Shown here one piece after another: positions 9,299 through 17,823 of a DNA stretch of 64,000 nucleotides (the first letter of the stretch is position 1; each line of letters starts with the position of its first letter). Source of the DNA: Nocardiopsis suaedae (GTDB lineage: Bacteria; Actinomycetota; Actinomycetes; Streptosporangiales; Streptosporangiaceae); contig NZ_JAQFWP010000035.1 of assembly GCF_027706745.1 (NCBI RefSeq), positions 1-64,000 of the forward strand, in the 5' to 3' direction. Both the position numbers and the translations under genes were made by a program. The notes beneath the pieces are model-generated. The model saw nothing but the letters and a program-made list of their open reading frames with translations. It searched no databases and was not told the origin of the DNA.

Positions 9299-9889
9299 AT
9301 GGAGAAGTTCACCGTCCACACCGGCAGGGGCGCCCCCCTGCGCGCGAGCAACGTGGACACCGACCAGATCATCCCGGCCGTGTACCTCAAGCGGGTCTCC
9401 CGCACCGGCTTCGAGGACGGCCTGTTCTCGGCGTGGCGCGCGAGCGACCCGGACTTCGTGCTGAACAAGGAGGAGTTCGCCGGCGCCGACGTGCTGATCG
9501 CCGGGCCCGACTTCGGTACCGGCTCCTCCCGCGAGCACGCGGTGTGGGCCCTGCAGGACTACGGCTTCAAAGCGGTGCTCTCGCCGCGGTTCGCCGACAT
9601 CTTCCGCGGCAACTCGCTCAAGGGCGGGCTGCTGACGGTGGTGCTGCCGCAGGAGGTGATCGAGCGGCTGTGGGAGATGGTCGAGGCCGACCCCGCCACG
9701 GACATCACCGTGGACCTGGTGGAGCGCGAGGTGCGCGCCCCCGGCCTGGCGCACCCCTTCGAGCTGGACGACTACACCCGCTGGCGGCTGATGGAGGGGC
9801 TGGACGACATCGCCCTGACCCTGCGCGAGACCGACGACATCTCCGCCTTCGAGGAGCGGCGGGCGCCGTGGCTGCCGGTGACGCAGTAG
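9299..9889 (+). CDS. leuD: 3-isopropylmalate dehydratase small subunit
   Basis: This 196-residue protein carries [10 protein letters not shown] near the N-terminus and [13 protein letters not shown], the swivelling domain signature of the small subunit. It pairs with LeuC to form the heterodimeric isomerase. Length is normal. GAAAGG lies about 9 nt before the ATG. The next downstream gene on this strand is a small ORF before hup. Confidence 0.98.
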   Translation: MEKFTVHTGRGAPLRASNVDTDQIIPAVYLKRVSRTGFEDGLFSAWRASDPDFVLNKEEFAGADVLIAGPDFGTGSSREHAVWALQDYGFKAVLSPRFADIFRGNSLKGGLLTVVLPQEVIERLWEMVEADPATDITVDLVEREVRAPGLAHPFELDDYTRWRLMEGLDDIALTLRETDDISAFEERRAPWLPVTQ

Positions 9890-9930
9890 GCCCCGGGGAG
9901 GGGGCCCCGGGCGGCCCGGACGGGTCGGAC

Positions 9931-10149
9931 GTGCCGCCCGGCGCGGAATTTTACCTGGATTTGGCGCGGCGCCTGCGGGAGGCCCACCGGCGGGCCGAGG
10001 CGCTCCCCGAGGGTGTCCGGATTCCGGTTATTCGTAGGCTTTTGACGGTCACAGAAGCGGTCAAAAGGGATCCCGTGCGTGGTTCCGAGCGGCTGGACCG
10101 GATGCTGGAGGAGATCTCTGCGCAGGTGGAGGAGCCCCCGACACGCTGA
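9931..10149 (+). CDS. Small conserved-position protein between leuD and hup
   Basis: This 72-codon frame starts at GTG 9931 and encodes a charged, helical, cytosolic peptide with Arg/Glu-rich segments and no membrane segment. Unlike its neighbours it contains several AT-rich codons (GAA TTT TAC, GAT TTG). A small hypothetical gene occupies the same place in Streptomyces as I recall, which supports a real gene. There is no convincing ribosome binding site and no recognisable domain, so function is unknown. Confidence 0.5.
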   Translation: MPPGAEFYLDLARRLREAHRRAEALPEGVRIPVIRRLLTVTEAVKRDPVRGSERLDRMLEEISAQVEEPPTR

Positions 10150-10168
10150 GAACTTTCGGTGTTTGTGT

Positions 10169-10198
10169 TTGTGCCAGGGCCCTCCGGTCCCCTAATTT
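10169..10198 (+). promoter_or_regulatory. hup: Candidate promoter of hup
   Basis: TTGTGC (10169-10174) and TAATTT (10193-10198) are separated by 18 nt, a good match to the main vegetative promoter. The hup ATG is at 10229, giving a leader of about 25 nt that contains GGAGGA. Confidence 0.6.
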
Positions 10199-10228
10199 CG
10201 TGCGAGCAAGGGGGAACCGGAGGATCTA

Positions 10229-10510
10229 ATGAACAAGCGTGACCTGATCGACGCGATCTCCGACCGGTTGGGGGACAAGAAAACCGCAACCGAGGCCGTG
10301 AACGCCGTGTTGGAGACCATCCAGAAGACCGTCGCCGAAGGCGACAAGGTGGCCATCACCGGGTTCGGCGTGTTCGAGAAGGCCGAGCGCGCCGCCCGGA
10401 CCGCCCGCAACCCCGCCACCGGGGAGACCATCAACGTCCCCGCCAGCTTCGTCCCGAAGTTCCGGGCCGGGGCCGACTTCAAGGACCTGGTCAACGGCAA
10501 GAAGAAGTAG
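10229..10510 (+). CDS. hup: DNA-binding protein HU
   Basis: The 93-residue protein is a standard short HU: MNKRDLIDAI start, GFGVFEK, and the DNA-arm segment ARTARNPATGETI. It lacks the long Lys/Ala-rich tail found in mycobacterial HupB and Streptomyces HupS, ending in GKKK. HU is a dimeric nucleoid protein that bends DNA. It has a strong ribosome binding site (CCGGAGGA) and its own candidate promoter, and it is followed by a strong GC hairpin. Confidence 0.97.
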   Translation: MNKRDLIDAISDRLGDKKTATEAVNAVLETIQKTVAEGDKVAITGFGVFEKAERAARTARNPATGETINVPASFVPKFRAGADFKDLVNGKKK

Positions 10511-10525
10511 CCCCCCGGGCGGTGG

Positions 10526-10561
10526 CGGCGCCGCTCGGCCCACTCGGGCCGGGCGGCGCCG
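10526..10561. terminator. Strong GC hairpin between convergent hup and fbiD
   Basis: Bases 10526-10541 pair with 10546-10561 in a 16-pair stem with one G-T pair and a 4-nt loop. No T run follows on either side. It lies between the stops of two convergent genes, so it can terminate both transcripts. Confidence 0.7.
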
Positions 10562-10593
10562 TCGTGTGTGCGGGGACGGCCTTGTACGGGGCC

Positions 10594-11217
10594 CTAGAGG
10601 CCCAACCGCCCCAGCGCCTTGGCGGTGTGCGGCCCGACCCCCAGAGCGCGCGCCAGAGCCAGGTCCGCGCGCGTGTCGACGTCCCGGCGCAGCCCCGGTA
10701 CATCGGTCCGGAGGATCTCGACCGTGCCCAGCGAGCGGTGCCGCATGCGGGAGCGCCCCTCGAACGCGGGGAGGAACGCCGCCCCCGGCGCGGCGGCGTA
10801 GAGCGTGGTGCCCACCCCCAGGGCGTCGGCGGTGAACGAGCGCGCGTGCAGCCCCGCGTCGGCGAGCACCCGGTCCAGCTCGTCGGAGCGCAGGGCGGGC
10901 AGGTCCGCGGAGACCGCGCACACCCCCTCGTCGGGGCGCAGCGCGCGCGCCTGGTCCGCCCCGTGCGCCAGCGCCGGGTTGAGCCCGCCCCCGGGCTCTC
11001 CGTCGACGATGTGCGCGCCCAGCGCCGCCAGGGCCTCGTGCGCGCGCGGGTCGTCGGTCACCGCGAAGACGAGGCCGACGCGCGGACAGGCGGCCGCGGC
11101 CATCACGGTGTCACAGGCGAACGCCAGCGCCAGCTCCGCGCGCGCGGCGTCCGGACCCGCGAGCCGCGTCTTCGCGCTCTCCAGGGGCTTCACCGGGACC
11201 AGCACCGACCATGTCAC
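10594..11217 (-). CDS. fbiD: Phosphoenolpyruvate / 2-phospho-L-lactate guanylyltransferase (F420 biosynthesis)
   Basis: The 207-residue protein is a CofC/FbiD nucleotidyltransferase: the N-terminus WSVLVPVKPLESAKTRL is the nucleotide-binding start, and TDDPRAHEALAALGA and SADLPAL are typical. In actinobacteria this enzyme activates phosphoenolpyruvate with GTP for F420 synthesis. Mycobacteria also carry fbiD near hupB, leuCD and gpsA, supporting the call. The GTG at 11217 has GAGGGGGAA about 9 nt upstream; the frame is open to 11274 but lacks family similarity there. It is divergent from plsC. Confidence 0.92.
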   Translation of the reverse strand: MTWSVLVPVKPLESAKTRLAGPDAARAELALAFACDTVMAAAACPRVGLVFAVTDDPRAHEALAALGAHIVDGEPGGGLNPALAHGADQARALRPDEGVCAVSADLPALRSDELDRVLADAGLHARSFTADALGVGTTLYAAAPGAAFLPAFEGRSRMRHRSLGTVEILRTDVPGLRRDVDTRADLALARALGVGPHTAKALGRLGL

Positions 11218-11446
11218 CGGCGCACTTCCCCCTCGGTTCTGCGGGACCCCGAACGGGGCAACCCGGGCGGACACTGAAACAGACCCGGAAAAAGGGTAAA
11301 CAGGACGGGGTGCGGGCGCGTACAGCGCGCCCGTGACATGGGACGACCGCCGGGGCTCCTAGACTGGGTCGACCGCGCACGGACCGTCCCACCCCCTGGG
11401 GCTGTGCGGAGTGCGCCGATGACCAGGGGCGAATCCGGAGGAAGCA

Positions 11447-12262
11447 GTGGCCCAGCAACGCGAGTCGCGGTGGGTGAAGGTCGTGGTGGCCTCCATCGTG
11501 CGCCCGATCCTGCGAGCGGTGACCCGGCCCCGGTGGAGCGGGCAGGAGAACGTCCCCCGCGAGGGCGGAGTGATCATCGCCGCCAACCACCTGTCGTTGT
11601 CCGACCCTCTCACCATCGCGCACTTCCTGTACGTGGGGGCGCGCCGGTGGCCCACCTTCACGATGAAGGAGGCCGTCATGCGCATCCCCGTGGTGCGGTC
11701 GGTCGCCCGCAGCACCGGGCAGATCCCCGTCAAGCGGGGCAGCACCGACGCCGTCAAGGCGCTGCAGGAGGCCGAGAAGGCCCTGGTCCGCGACGGCAGC
11801 TCGGTGATCTTCTACCCGGAGGGCACCTGCACCCGGGACCCGGAGCTGTGGCCCATGGCGGCCAAGACGGGCGTGGCGCGGCTGGCCCTGACCACCGGCG
11901 TCCCGGTGGTCCCGCTGGCGCACTGGGGCGAGCAGCACCTGCTGCCCTACGGCACGTCGAAGCTGCGCCCCTTCCCGCGCAAGAAGGTCGAGATGGCGGC
12001 CGGGCCGCCGGTGGACCTGTCGGCCTACCGCGACAAGCCGCTGACGTCGACCCTCCTGAAGGAGGCCACCGCCGACATCATGCGCGCCATCACCGACCTG
12101 CAGGCGGGCATCCGCGGCGAGGAGCCCCCCGCCGTGCCCTTCGACCCCAAGCAGGCGCGGCGCGAGGCCGTGGAGGAGCGCTCCGCCGACGAGGGCGCGC
12201 CCGGGGACGGAACCGGGGACGCGCCCGGCGACGGGGCGGAGAACGGGGCCGAGCGCCCCTGA
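11447..12262 (+). CDS. plsC: 1-acyl-sn-glycerol-3-phosphate acyltransferase (PlsC family)
   Basis: This 271-residue membrane-associated enzyme has the acyltransferase motif NH48-LSLS-D53 and FYPEGTC with EGTC at 125-128. It transfers acyl chains to lysophosphatidic acid. Residues from about 235 form a Glu/Ala/Gly/Asp-rich disordered tail that is not part of the catalytic domain. The GTG start at 11447 has an excellent GGAGGA. It lies 53 nt before gpsA, so glycerol-3-phosphate formation and acylation are encoded together. A TAGACT hexamer at 11360-11365 is a possible -10. Confidence 0.92.
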   Translation: MAQQRESRWVKVVVASIVRPILRAVTRPRWSGQENVPREGGVIIAANHLSLSDPLTIAHFLYVGARRWPTFTMKEAVMRIPVVRSVARSTGQIPVKRGSTDAVKALQEAEKALVRDGSSVIFYPEGTCTRDPELWPMAAKTGVARLALTTGVPVVPLAHWGEQHLLPYGTSKLRPFPRKKVEMAAGPPVDLSAYRDKPLTSTLLKEATADIMRAITDLQAGIRGEEPPAVPFDPKQARREAVEERSADEGAPGDGTGDAPGDGAENGAERP

Positions 12263-12315
12263 GCGCACCGGGAACGAGCGCACCGACAGCACGAGTAGGA
12301 CCGGAAAGGGGCCGC

Positions 12316-13326
12316 ATGACGAAGGTCGCGGTCATGGGCGGCGGTTCCTGGGGGACCGCCTTCGCCAACGTGGTGGCCGACGCCGGCGCCGCCGACGTCG
12401 AGGTCTGCGGCCGCCGCGCCGAACTGGCCGAGGCGATCTCCACCCGCCACGAGAACCCCGACTACCTGCCGGGGATCGCGCTCAACCCGGCCCTGGCGGC
12501 CACCGCCGACCCGGCCAAGGCGCTCGCGGGCGCCGAGTTCGCCGTCGTCGCGGTGCCCTCCCAGTCCCTGCGCGCCAACCTGCGCGCCTGGGCCCCGCAC
12601 ATCGCGCCCGGCACCGTGGTCGTCAGCCTCATCAAGGGCGTGGAGCTGGGCACCTCGCTGCGCGCCAGCGAGGTGATCGCCCAGGAGCTGGACCTGCCGC
12701 CCGAGCGTGTGGCCGCGGTGACCGGCCCCAACCTGGCCCGGGAGATCGCCGAGCGGCAGCCGGCCACCGCCGTGGTCGCCTGCCCGCACGAGCCCACCGC
12801 GGTGCGCTTCCAGCACCTGTGCAAGTCCGCCTACTTCCGCCCTTACAGCGCCACCGACCTGGTCGGCGCGGAGCTGGGCGGCGCGGTCAAGAACGTCATC
12901 GCCCTGGCCGTGGGGGTGGCCGTGGGCATGGGCTTCGGCGACAACGCCAAGGCGGCGCTGATCACCCGCGGCCTGGCCGAGACCGTGCGGCTGGCCGTGG
13001 CGCTCGGGGCCGACGAGCACACCCTGGCCGGGCTGGCCGGGATGGGCGACCTGGTCGCCACGTGCTCCTCGCCGCTGTCGCGCAACCGCACCTTCGGCGA
13101 GCAGCTCGGCAAGGGGTTCACGGTCGAGCAGGCGATCGAGAACACCAAGCAGACCGCGGAGGGGGTCAAGTCCTCCGAGTCCATCCTGGCGCTGGCCCGC
13201 GCCAACGGGATCGACATGCCCATCACCGAGGCCGTGGTCGGCATGATCCACCACGACCTGTCCCCGGCCGAGGCGCTGCAGGCCTTCATGGCCCGCACGG
13301 CCAAGCCGGAACGGTACGGAGTCTGA
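12316..13326 (+). CDS. gpsA: Glycerol-3-phosphate dehydrogenase [NAD(P)+]
   Basis: The 336-residue protein reduces dihydroxyacetone phosphate to glycerol-3-phosphate for phospholipids. The N-terminal Rossmann motif is GGGSWGTA (8-15), the catalytic Lys is K192 in GAVKNVIA, and GMGDLVATC and SRNRTFG are substrate-domain signatures. Length is normal. A weak GAAAGGGG lies upstream of ATG 12316. It sits in a same-strand run plsC - gpsA - PLP lyase - ddl. Confidence 0.97.
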   Translation: MTKVAVMGGGSWGTAFANVVADAGAADVEVCGRRAELAEAISTRHENPDYLPGIALNPALAATADPAKALAGAEFAVVAVPSQSLRANLRAWAPHIAPGTVVVSLIKGVELGTSLRASEVIAQELDLPPERVAAVTGPNLAREIAERQPATAVVACPHEPTAVRFQHLCKSAYFRPYSATDLVGAELGGAVKNVIALAVGVAVGMGFGDNAKAALITRGLAETVRLAVALGADEHTLAGLAGMGDLVATCSSPLSRNRTFGEQLGKGFTVEQAIENTKQTAEGVKSSESILALARANGIDMPITEAVVGMIHHDLSPAEALQAFMARTAKPERYGV

Positions 13327-13337
13327 GGAGGGGCGGC

Positions 13338-14558
13338 ATGGCCGGCCACGGCGGAGAGTACGGCGAGGCGACGCGGGCGGTCCGGCTGCCCACCGGCGGA
13401 GGCACCCGGGGCGAGCGCCCTATGCGCCCGCCGGTGCACCGCAGCACCACCTACGCCTTCGAGGCGTCCCAGGACTACGCCGACGTGCTGGACGGCGTCC
13501 GGGGCGGCTACTCCTATGCGCGCATCGACAACCCGACCTCCGACGCCTTCGCCACCGCTTTGGCGGCGATGGAGGGCGCCGGGACCGGCCGCGAGGTGCA
13601 CGGCCAGGCGTTCGCGTCCGGCATGGCGGCCATCAGCACCGTGCTGCTGGCACTGACCTCCGCCGGGTCGCACGTGGTGGCCTCGCGCGCGCTGTACGGG
13701 AACACCTTCTCGCTCCTGGACGGGATGCTGCGCCGCTTCGGTGTGGAGACCGACTTCGTCGACATCGGCGACACCGAACAGGTGCGCGCGGCGATGCGCC
13801 CGGAGACCGCACTGGTGTTCACCGAGACGCTGTCCAACCCGGCCATGCTCGTCTCCGACATCCCCGCCCTGGCGGACGCCGCCCACGACGCCGGGGCGCT
13901 GCTGGTGGTGGACTCCACCTTCGCCTCCCCGGCGATGTGCCGCCCCCTGGAACACGGCGCCGACCTGGTCCTGCACTCGGCCACCAAGTACATCGGCGGG
14001 CACAGCGACGCCACCGGCGGCGCCGTCGCCGGGTTCGGCGAGCCGATGGCCCGGGTGCGTGCCGCCCGCGTCGACCTGGGCCCCTGCCTCGCCCCGGACG
14101 AGGCCTACATGCTCCACCGGGGCCTGGAGACGCTGCCGCTGCGGGTGGCCCGCCAGTGCGCCACCGCGGCCGAGTTCGCCGCAGCCGTGGCCGCCCACCC
14201 GGCGGTCGCGAACGTGGACCACCCGTCGCTGCCGGGCCACCCCGGGCACGGGCTCGCCCGCGCCCTGTTCGACGAGGGCCGGTACGGCGCCGTGGTGACG
14301 GTCGCCCCGCACGGCGGCCGCGAGGAGGGCATGGCCTTCGCCGACGCGCTGGGCCTGGCCGACGTGGCCGCGTCGCTGGGCGGCACGCACACCCTGGCCG
14401 GGCACGTCGCCTCCACCTCGCACCGCCAGATGAGCGACGCCGAGCTGGAGGGGGCGGGCATCGCGGCGAGCGCGGTACGCTTCTCCATCGGCCTGGAGGA
14501 CCCGCAGGACCTGGTCCGCGACGCCCTCGCGGCGCTCGACCGCAGCGGCGGTGCGTGA
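13338..14558 (+). CDS. Cys/Met metabolism PLP-dependent enzyme (cystathionine gamma-lyase/synthase family)
   Basis: This 406-residue protein is in the Cys/Met metabolism PLP family. The Schiff-base lysine is K217 in HSATKYIGGH, and YSYARIDNPT, ASGMAAI and VVDSTFASP match the family. Whether it acts as lyase, synthase or methionine gamma-lyase cannot be told from sequence alone. ATG 13338 has GAGGAGGGG upstream and begins 11 nt after gpsA, so it is probably cotranscribed. Finding it between gpsA and ddl, which are adjacent in many actinomycetes, marks this gene as an insertion in the block. Confidence 0.9.
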   Translation: MAGHGGEYGEATRAVRLPTGGGTRGERPMRPPVHRSTTYAFEASQDYADVLDGVRGGYSYARIDNPTSDAFATALAAMEGAGTGREVHGQAFASGMAAISTVLLALTSAGSHVVASRALYGNTFSLLDGMLRRFGVETDFVDIGDTEQVRAAMRPETALVFTETLSNPAMLVSDIPALADAAHDAGALLVVDSTFASPAMCRPLEHGADLVLHSATKYIGGHSDATGGAVAGFGEPMARVRAARVDLGPCLAPDEAYMLHRGLETLPLRVARQCATAAEFAAAVAAHPAVANVDHPSLPGHPGHGLARALFDEGRYGAVVTVAPHGGREEGMAFADALGLADVAASLGGTHTLAGHVASTSHRQMSDAELEGAGIAASAVRFSIGLEDPQDLVRDALAALDRSGGA

Positions 14559-14667
14559 GAGCCGGGCCGGGGCGGGTATGCGGTCACCGGGGACGGGGCC
14601 GATCGGACAGCACCGGAGCGCCGCCGCGGCGCCCGGGTCGGAACGAGGCGAGATCGGGTAGGTCAGC

Positions 14668-15807
14668 ATGGCCGAGCAGCGCAGAACGGGCGGGAACGAC
14701 AGGGTCCGCGTCGCCGTGGTCTTCGGCGGTCGCAGTTCCGAGCACGAGATCAGCTGCGTCACCGCGGGCAGTGTCCTGTCGGTGATCGATGAGGGCCGGT
14801 ACGAGGTGGTGCCCGTCGGCATCACCCGCACCGGCGAATGGGTGCTGGCCTCCGGCGACCCGGACCGCCTGGCCATAGAGGGCGGGGAGCTGCCCACCGT
14901 GGAGGGCGCGGGCGGCGGCAAGGCGCTGGCGCTGCCGTTCGACGCCGGGACCGGGCTGGCGGTGATGGAGCCCGGCGCGGTGCCCGAGCGGCTGGCCGAG
15001 GTGGACGTGGTCCTGCCCCTGCTGCACGGCCCCTACGGCGAGGACGGCACCATCCAGGGGCTCTTCGAGATGATGGGCGCGCGCTACGTGGGCGCGGGCG
15101 TGTTCGCCAGCGCCGCCTCCATGGACAAGGTCTTCATGAAGGCGATGCTCACCGGGCACGGGATCGCCACCGGGCCGTACGTGCCGGTGACCGACCGCGA
15201 GTGGCGCACCGAGCGGCGCCGCGTGCTCGACGACGTCGCCAAGCTGGGCGAGGTGCTGTTCGTCAAGCCCGCGCGCGCGGGCAGCAGTGTCGGCATCACC
15301 AAGGTGAAGGACGGCTCGGACACCGACGCGGTGGTGGCCGCGATCGAGGCCGCGCGCGAGCACGACCCCAAGGTCATCGTGGAGGCGGCCCTGTCCGGGC
15401 GCGAGGTGGAGTGCGGCGTCCTGGAGGGCGCGGACGGGGGCGCCCCGGAGGCCTCCCTCCCGGCCGAGATCCACGTGGCCGACGGGTTCGACTTCTACGA
15501 CTTCGAGGCCAAGTACCTGTCGAGCAGCAGCCTGACCATCCCGGCCGACCTGCCCGAGGAGGTCATCGAGCGCATCCGCGCCCTGGCGGTGCGCACCTTC
15601 GAGGCCATGGGCTGCGAAGGGCTGGCCCGGGTGGACTTCTTCTACGGCGACGACGGCGAGGTCTACGTCAACGAGCTGAACACGATGCCGGGGTTCACCC
15701 CCAGCTCGGCGTTCCCGCAGATGTGGGCGGCCACCGGCGTCGACTACGCGCAGCTGGTGGACCGTCTGATCACCTCGGCGCTGAACCGCTCCGCGGGCCT
15801 GCGCTAG
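14668..15807 (+). CDS. ddl: D-alanine--D-alanine ligase
   Basis: The 379-residue ATP-grasp enzyme joins two D-alanines for peptidoglycan. Visible motifs are VVFGGRSSEHEIS at the start, LLHGPYGEDGTIQG, KPARAGSSVGITKV and NELNTMPGFTPSSAFP. This arrangement is the DdlA-type found in actinobacteria. Ribosome binding is weak (GGTAGGT). The stop TAG overlaps the stop of the convergent EI24-like gene in a shared CTAG. Confidence 0.97.
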   Translation: MAEQRRTGGNDRVRVAVVFGGRSSEHEISCVTAGSVLSVIDEGRYEVVPVGITRTGEWVLASGDPDRLAIEGGELPTVEGAGGGKALALPFDAGTGLAVMEPGAVPERLAEVDVVLPLLHGPYGEDGTIQGLFEMMGARYVGAGVFASAASMDKVFMKAMLTGHGIATGPYVPVTDREWRTERRRVLDDVAKLGEVLFVKPARAGSSVGITKVKDGSDTDAVVAAIEAAREHDPKVIVEAALSGREVECGVLEGADGGAPEASLPAEIHVADGFDFYDFEAKYLSSSSLTIPADLPEEVIERIRALAVRTFEAMGCEGLARVDFFYGDDGEVYVNELNTMPGFTPSSAFPQMWAATGVDYAQLVDRLITSALNRSAGLR

Positions 15808-16670
15808 CGGGGCTGCCCCGGACCGTAGGGCGGCTGCCACTGCTGCGGCGGGTGGCCGCCTTGCGGGTACCCGCCCTGCGGGTACCTCTGCGGCGGTGCC
15901 GCCGGAGGGGCGGCCGGGGGAGCCGCGGGCAGGATCCGCCGCGCCAGCAGGGTGCCCCCCGCCGTGGCGGCGGGGAAGACGAACACCGCCACGAACGGGA
16001 TCGCCAGCAGGAAGTAGGCGGGCACGGCGAAGCCCAGCGACAGGGCCTTGCGGGACCACAGGGCGCGCCGCCGGTCGCCCAGGCGCCGCAGCCCCCGCCG
16101 GTCGAAGGCGGCGCCCACCAGCTCCATGCCGAGCATGAACCCGCCGAACAGCGCGGAGACCACCGGGACCACCGTCTGCCCGACGACCGGGACGAACCCG
16201 GCGATCAGCAGCGGCAGCGATACCAGCGCCGAGATCAGGACCAGCACCAGCGACTGGCGCACCGACCGCGCGATGGACCCGGCCAGGGACTCGTCCACCT
16301 CGGGGGCGCCTCCCATGCGCTTCTCGACGTCCTCGGCGATCAGGTCGTACAGCGGGGCCCCCAGGGCCAGCGTCAGGCCGGTGAAGCCGACCACCATCAC
16401 CAGCACGGCGGCGCCCACGATCAGCACCCCGGCGGTGATGCGCACCGTGTTCCGCCAGCCCTCGGCCCACGCGTCGGCGAAGGGGGTGACCCAGGCGGCC
16501 AGGTCGTCGATGCTGAACAGCAGCGCGATGAGCGCGCCGAGGAAGAGCAGGGAAGTGAACAGCGGGGGGATGGCGCCCAGGAAGAACAGCTTGGGGCGGC
16601 TCAGTACGATGCCGGCGCCGCGCAGCAGCAGCCCGGCGCCGGAGAAGGCGTCGCGTACGGGGGTGATCAT
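15804..16670 (-). CDS. EI24-domain (CysZ-like) membrane protein with proline-rich tail
   Basis: This 288-residue protein has several hydrophobic segments (about residues 25-50, 75-105, 135-170 and 205-240) with an EI24/CysZ-like layout, and a cytosolic tail from about 250 built of P-Q-G-Y repeats (PQGGYPQGGHPPQQ). CysZ transports sulfate in enterobacteria; actinobacterial relatives are uncharacterised. TAGGCT ends 8 nt before ATG 16670, supporting a leaderless start. The last four bases are shared with ddl on the other strand. Confidence 0.8.
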   Translation of the reverse strand: MITPVRDAFSGAGLLLRGAGIVLSRPKLFFLGAIPPLFTSLLFLGALIALLFSIDDLAAWVTPFADAWAEGWRNTVRITAGVLIVGAAVLVMVVGFTGLTLALGAPLYDLIAEDVEKRMGGAPEVDESLAGSIARSVRQSLVLVLISALVSLPLLIAGFVPVVGQTVVPVVSALFGGFMLGMELVGAAFDRRGLRRLGDRRRALWSRKALSLGFAVPAYFLLAIPFVAVFVFPAATAGGTLLARRILPAAPPAAPPAAPPQRYPQGGYPQGGHPPQQWQPPYGPGQPR

Positions 16671-16777
16671 GGTCGGTGAGCCTACCGACCGCGGGGGCGC
16701 GCTCGGTCCCCGGCCGCTGTCCACAGGCGGACGGAACCGTCTGGCGGCGCCGGGCGGCCGGGTGTCCGATGGGGCGC

Positions 16778-17734
16778 ATGGACGAGTTCGGCGCTGTCAC
16801 CTCCCTGGCCGCCTCCCAGCACGGGGTGGTCTCCCGCGACCAGGCCCGCTCCTGCGGGCTGTCCGACCGCGCGATCGACCGCCTGGTGCGGTCCCGCCGG
16901 TGGGCCAAGGTCCGCCCCAACGTCTACCGGGTGGAGCCGGGGCCGCTGCCGCTGGCCGCCCGGGTCAAGGCGGTGCAGCTGGTGCTGGGCCCCCGCGCGG
17001 TGGCGGTGGGGCCCACGGCCGCCCGGCTGTGGGGGATGCAGGGCCCCATGCCCGGCCCCGGGTACGAGCACGTGCACGTCAGCGCGCCGGGGCGGGGATC
17101 GGGCGCCTCCGCGGGGGTGCGCCGGCACGGCTGGGACGTCCCGGCGGGGGAGACCACGGTCCGCGGCGGACTGCGGCTGACCACCCCGGGGCGCACCGTG
17201 CGCGACACGGTGCTGCTGACCGACCGCTACACGGCGGTCAGCGTCGCCGACTCGGCGCTCAACCTGGGCCTGGTCGACCCGGGCGACCTGCCCGAGCTGG
17301 CCGACGCCAACGCCGGGAGGGCCGGCGCCCGGCGCAGCCGCGCCTGGTGGCGCGAGGCCGACGGGCGGGCGGAGAGCACCTTCGAGACCCGGCTGCGGCT
17401 GGTGCTCACCGACCGCGGGCTGGCCCCGCAGGAGCTGCAGTACCCGGTGTTCACGGCCACCGGTGAGCTGGCCGGGCGCGCCGATCTGGCCTGGCCGGAC
17501 CACGGCGTGGCCGCCGAGGCCGACGGGGCGGGTCCGCACACGCTGCCGCAGGCCCTCTTCACCGACCGCGAGCGGCACAACCGGATGGCCGCCGCACCGG
17601 GGAAGCTGGTCCTGCTCCGGTTCACCTGGAGCGATCTGCGCCACCCCGACCAGATCGCCGCCATGGTCCGCGAGGCCTTGGCCACCCCCGAAGGTGCGAG
17701 GGAAGTGGGGGAGCCGCCCGGAGAGCGGACGTGA
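16778..17734 (+). CDS. AbiEi-type antitoxin-domain / DUF559-like protein
   Basis: The 318-residue protein opens with a winged helix typical of AbiEi-like antitoxins (AASQHGVVSRDQARSCGLSDRAIDRL), followed by a middle part with TTPGRTVRDTVLL. The C-terminus resembles DUF559/Vsr-like nuclease folds (AESTFETRLRLVL, GRADLAWPDHGVAAEADG with acidic residues). The form is widespread in actinomycetes as a single gene; no AbiEii nucleotidyltransferase toxin is next to it. ATG 16778 is chosen; ATG 16769 is an alternative. Real activity is unknown. Confidence 0.78.
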   Translation: MDEFGAVTSLAASQHGVVSRDQARSCGLSDRAIDRLVRSRRWAKVRPNVYRVEPGPLPLAARVKAVQLVLGPRAVAVGPTAARLWGMQGPMPGPGYEHVHVSAPGRGSGASAGVRRHGWDVPAGETTVRGGLRLTTPGRTVRDTVLLTDRYTAVSVADSALNLGLVDPGDLPELADANAGRAGARRSRAWWREADGRAESTFETRLRLVLTDRGLAPQELQYPVFTATGELAGRADLAWPDHGVAAEADGAGPHTLPQALFTDRERHNRMAAAPGKLVLLRFTWSDLRHPDQIAAMVREALATPEGAREVGEPPGERT

Positions 17735-17823
17735 GCCTGGTCCCTGACGGCGGGGGAGCGGCCCGGTCTCCACCCACGCGTACAGCCCGGCACCGCTACA
17801 GGCAGGGCCGCCTCAACCCGGCC

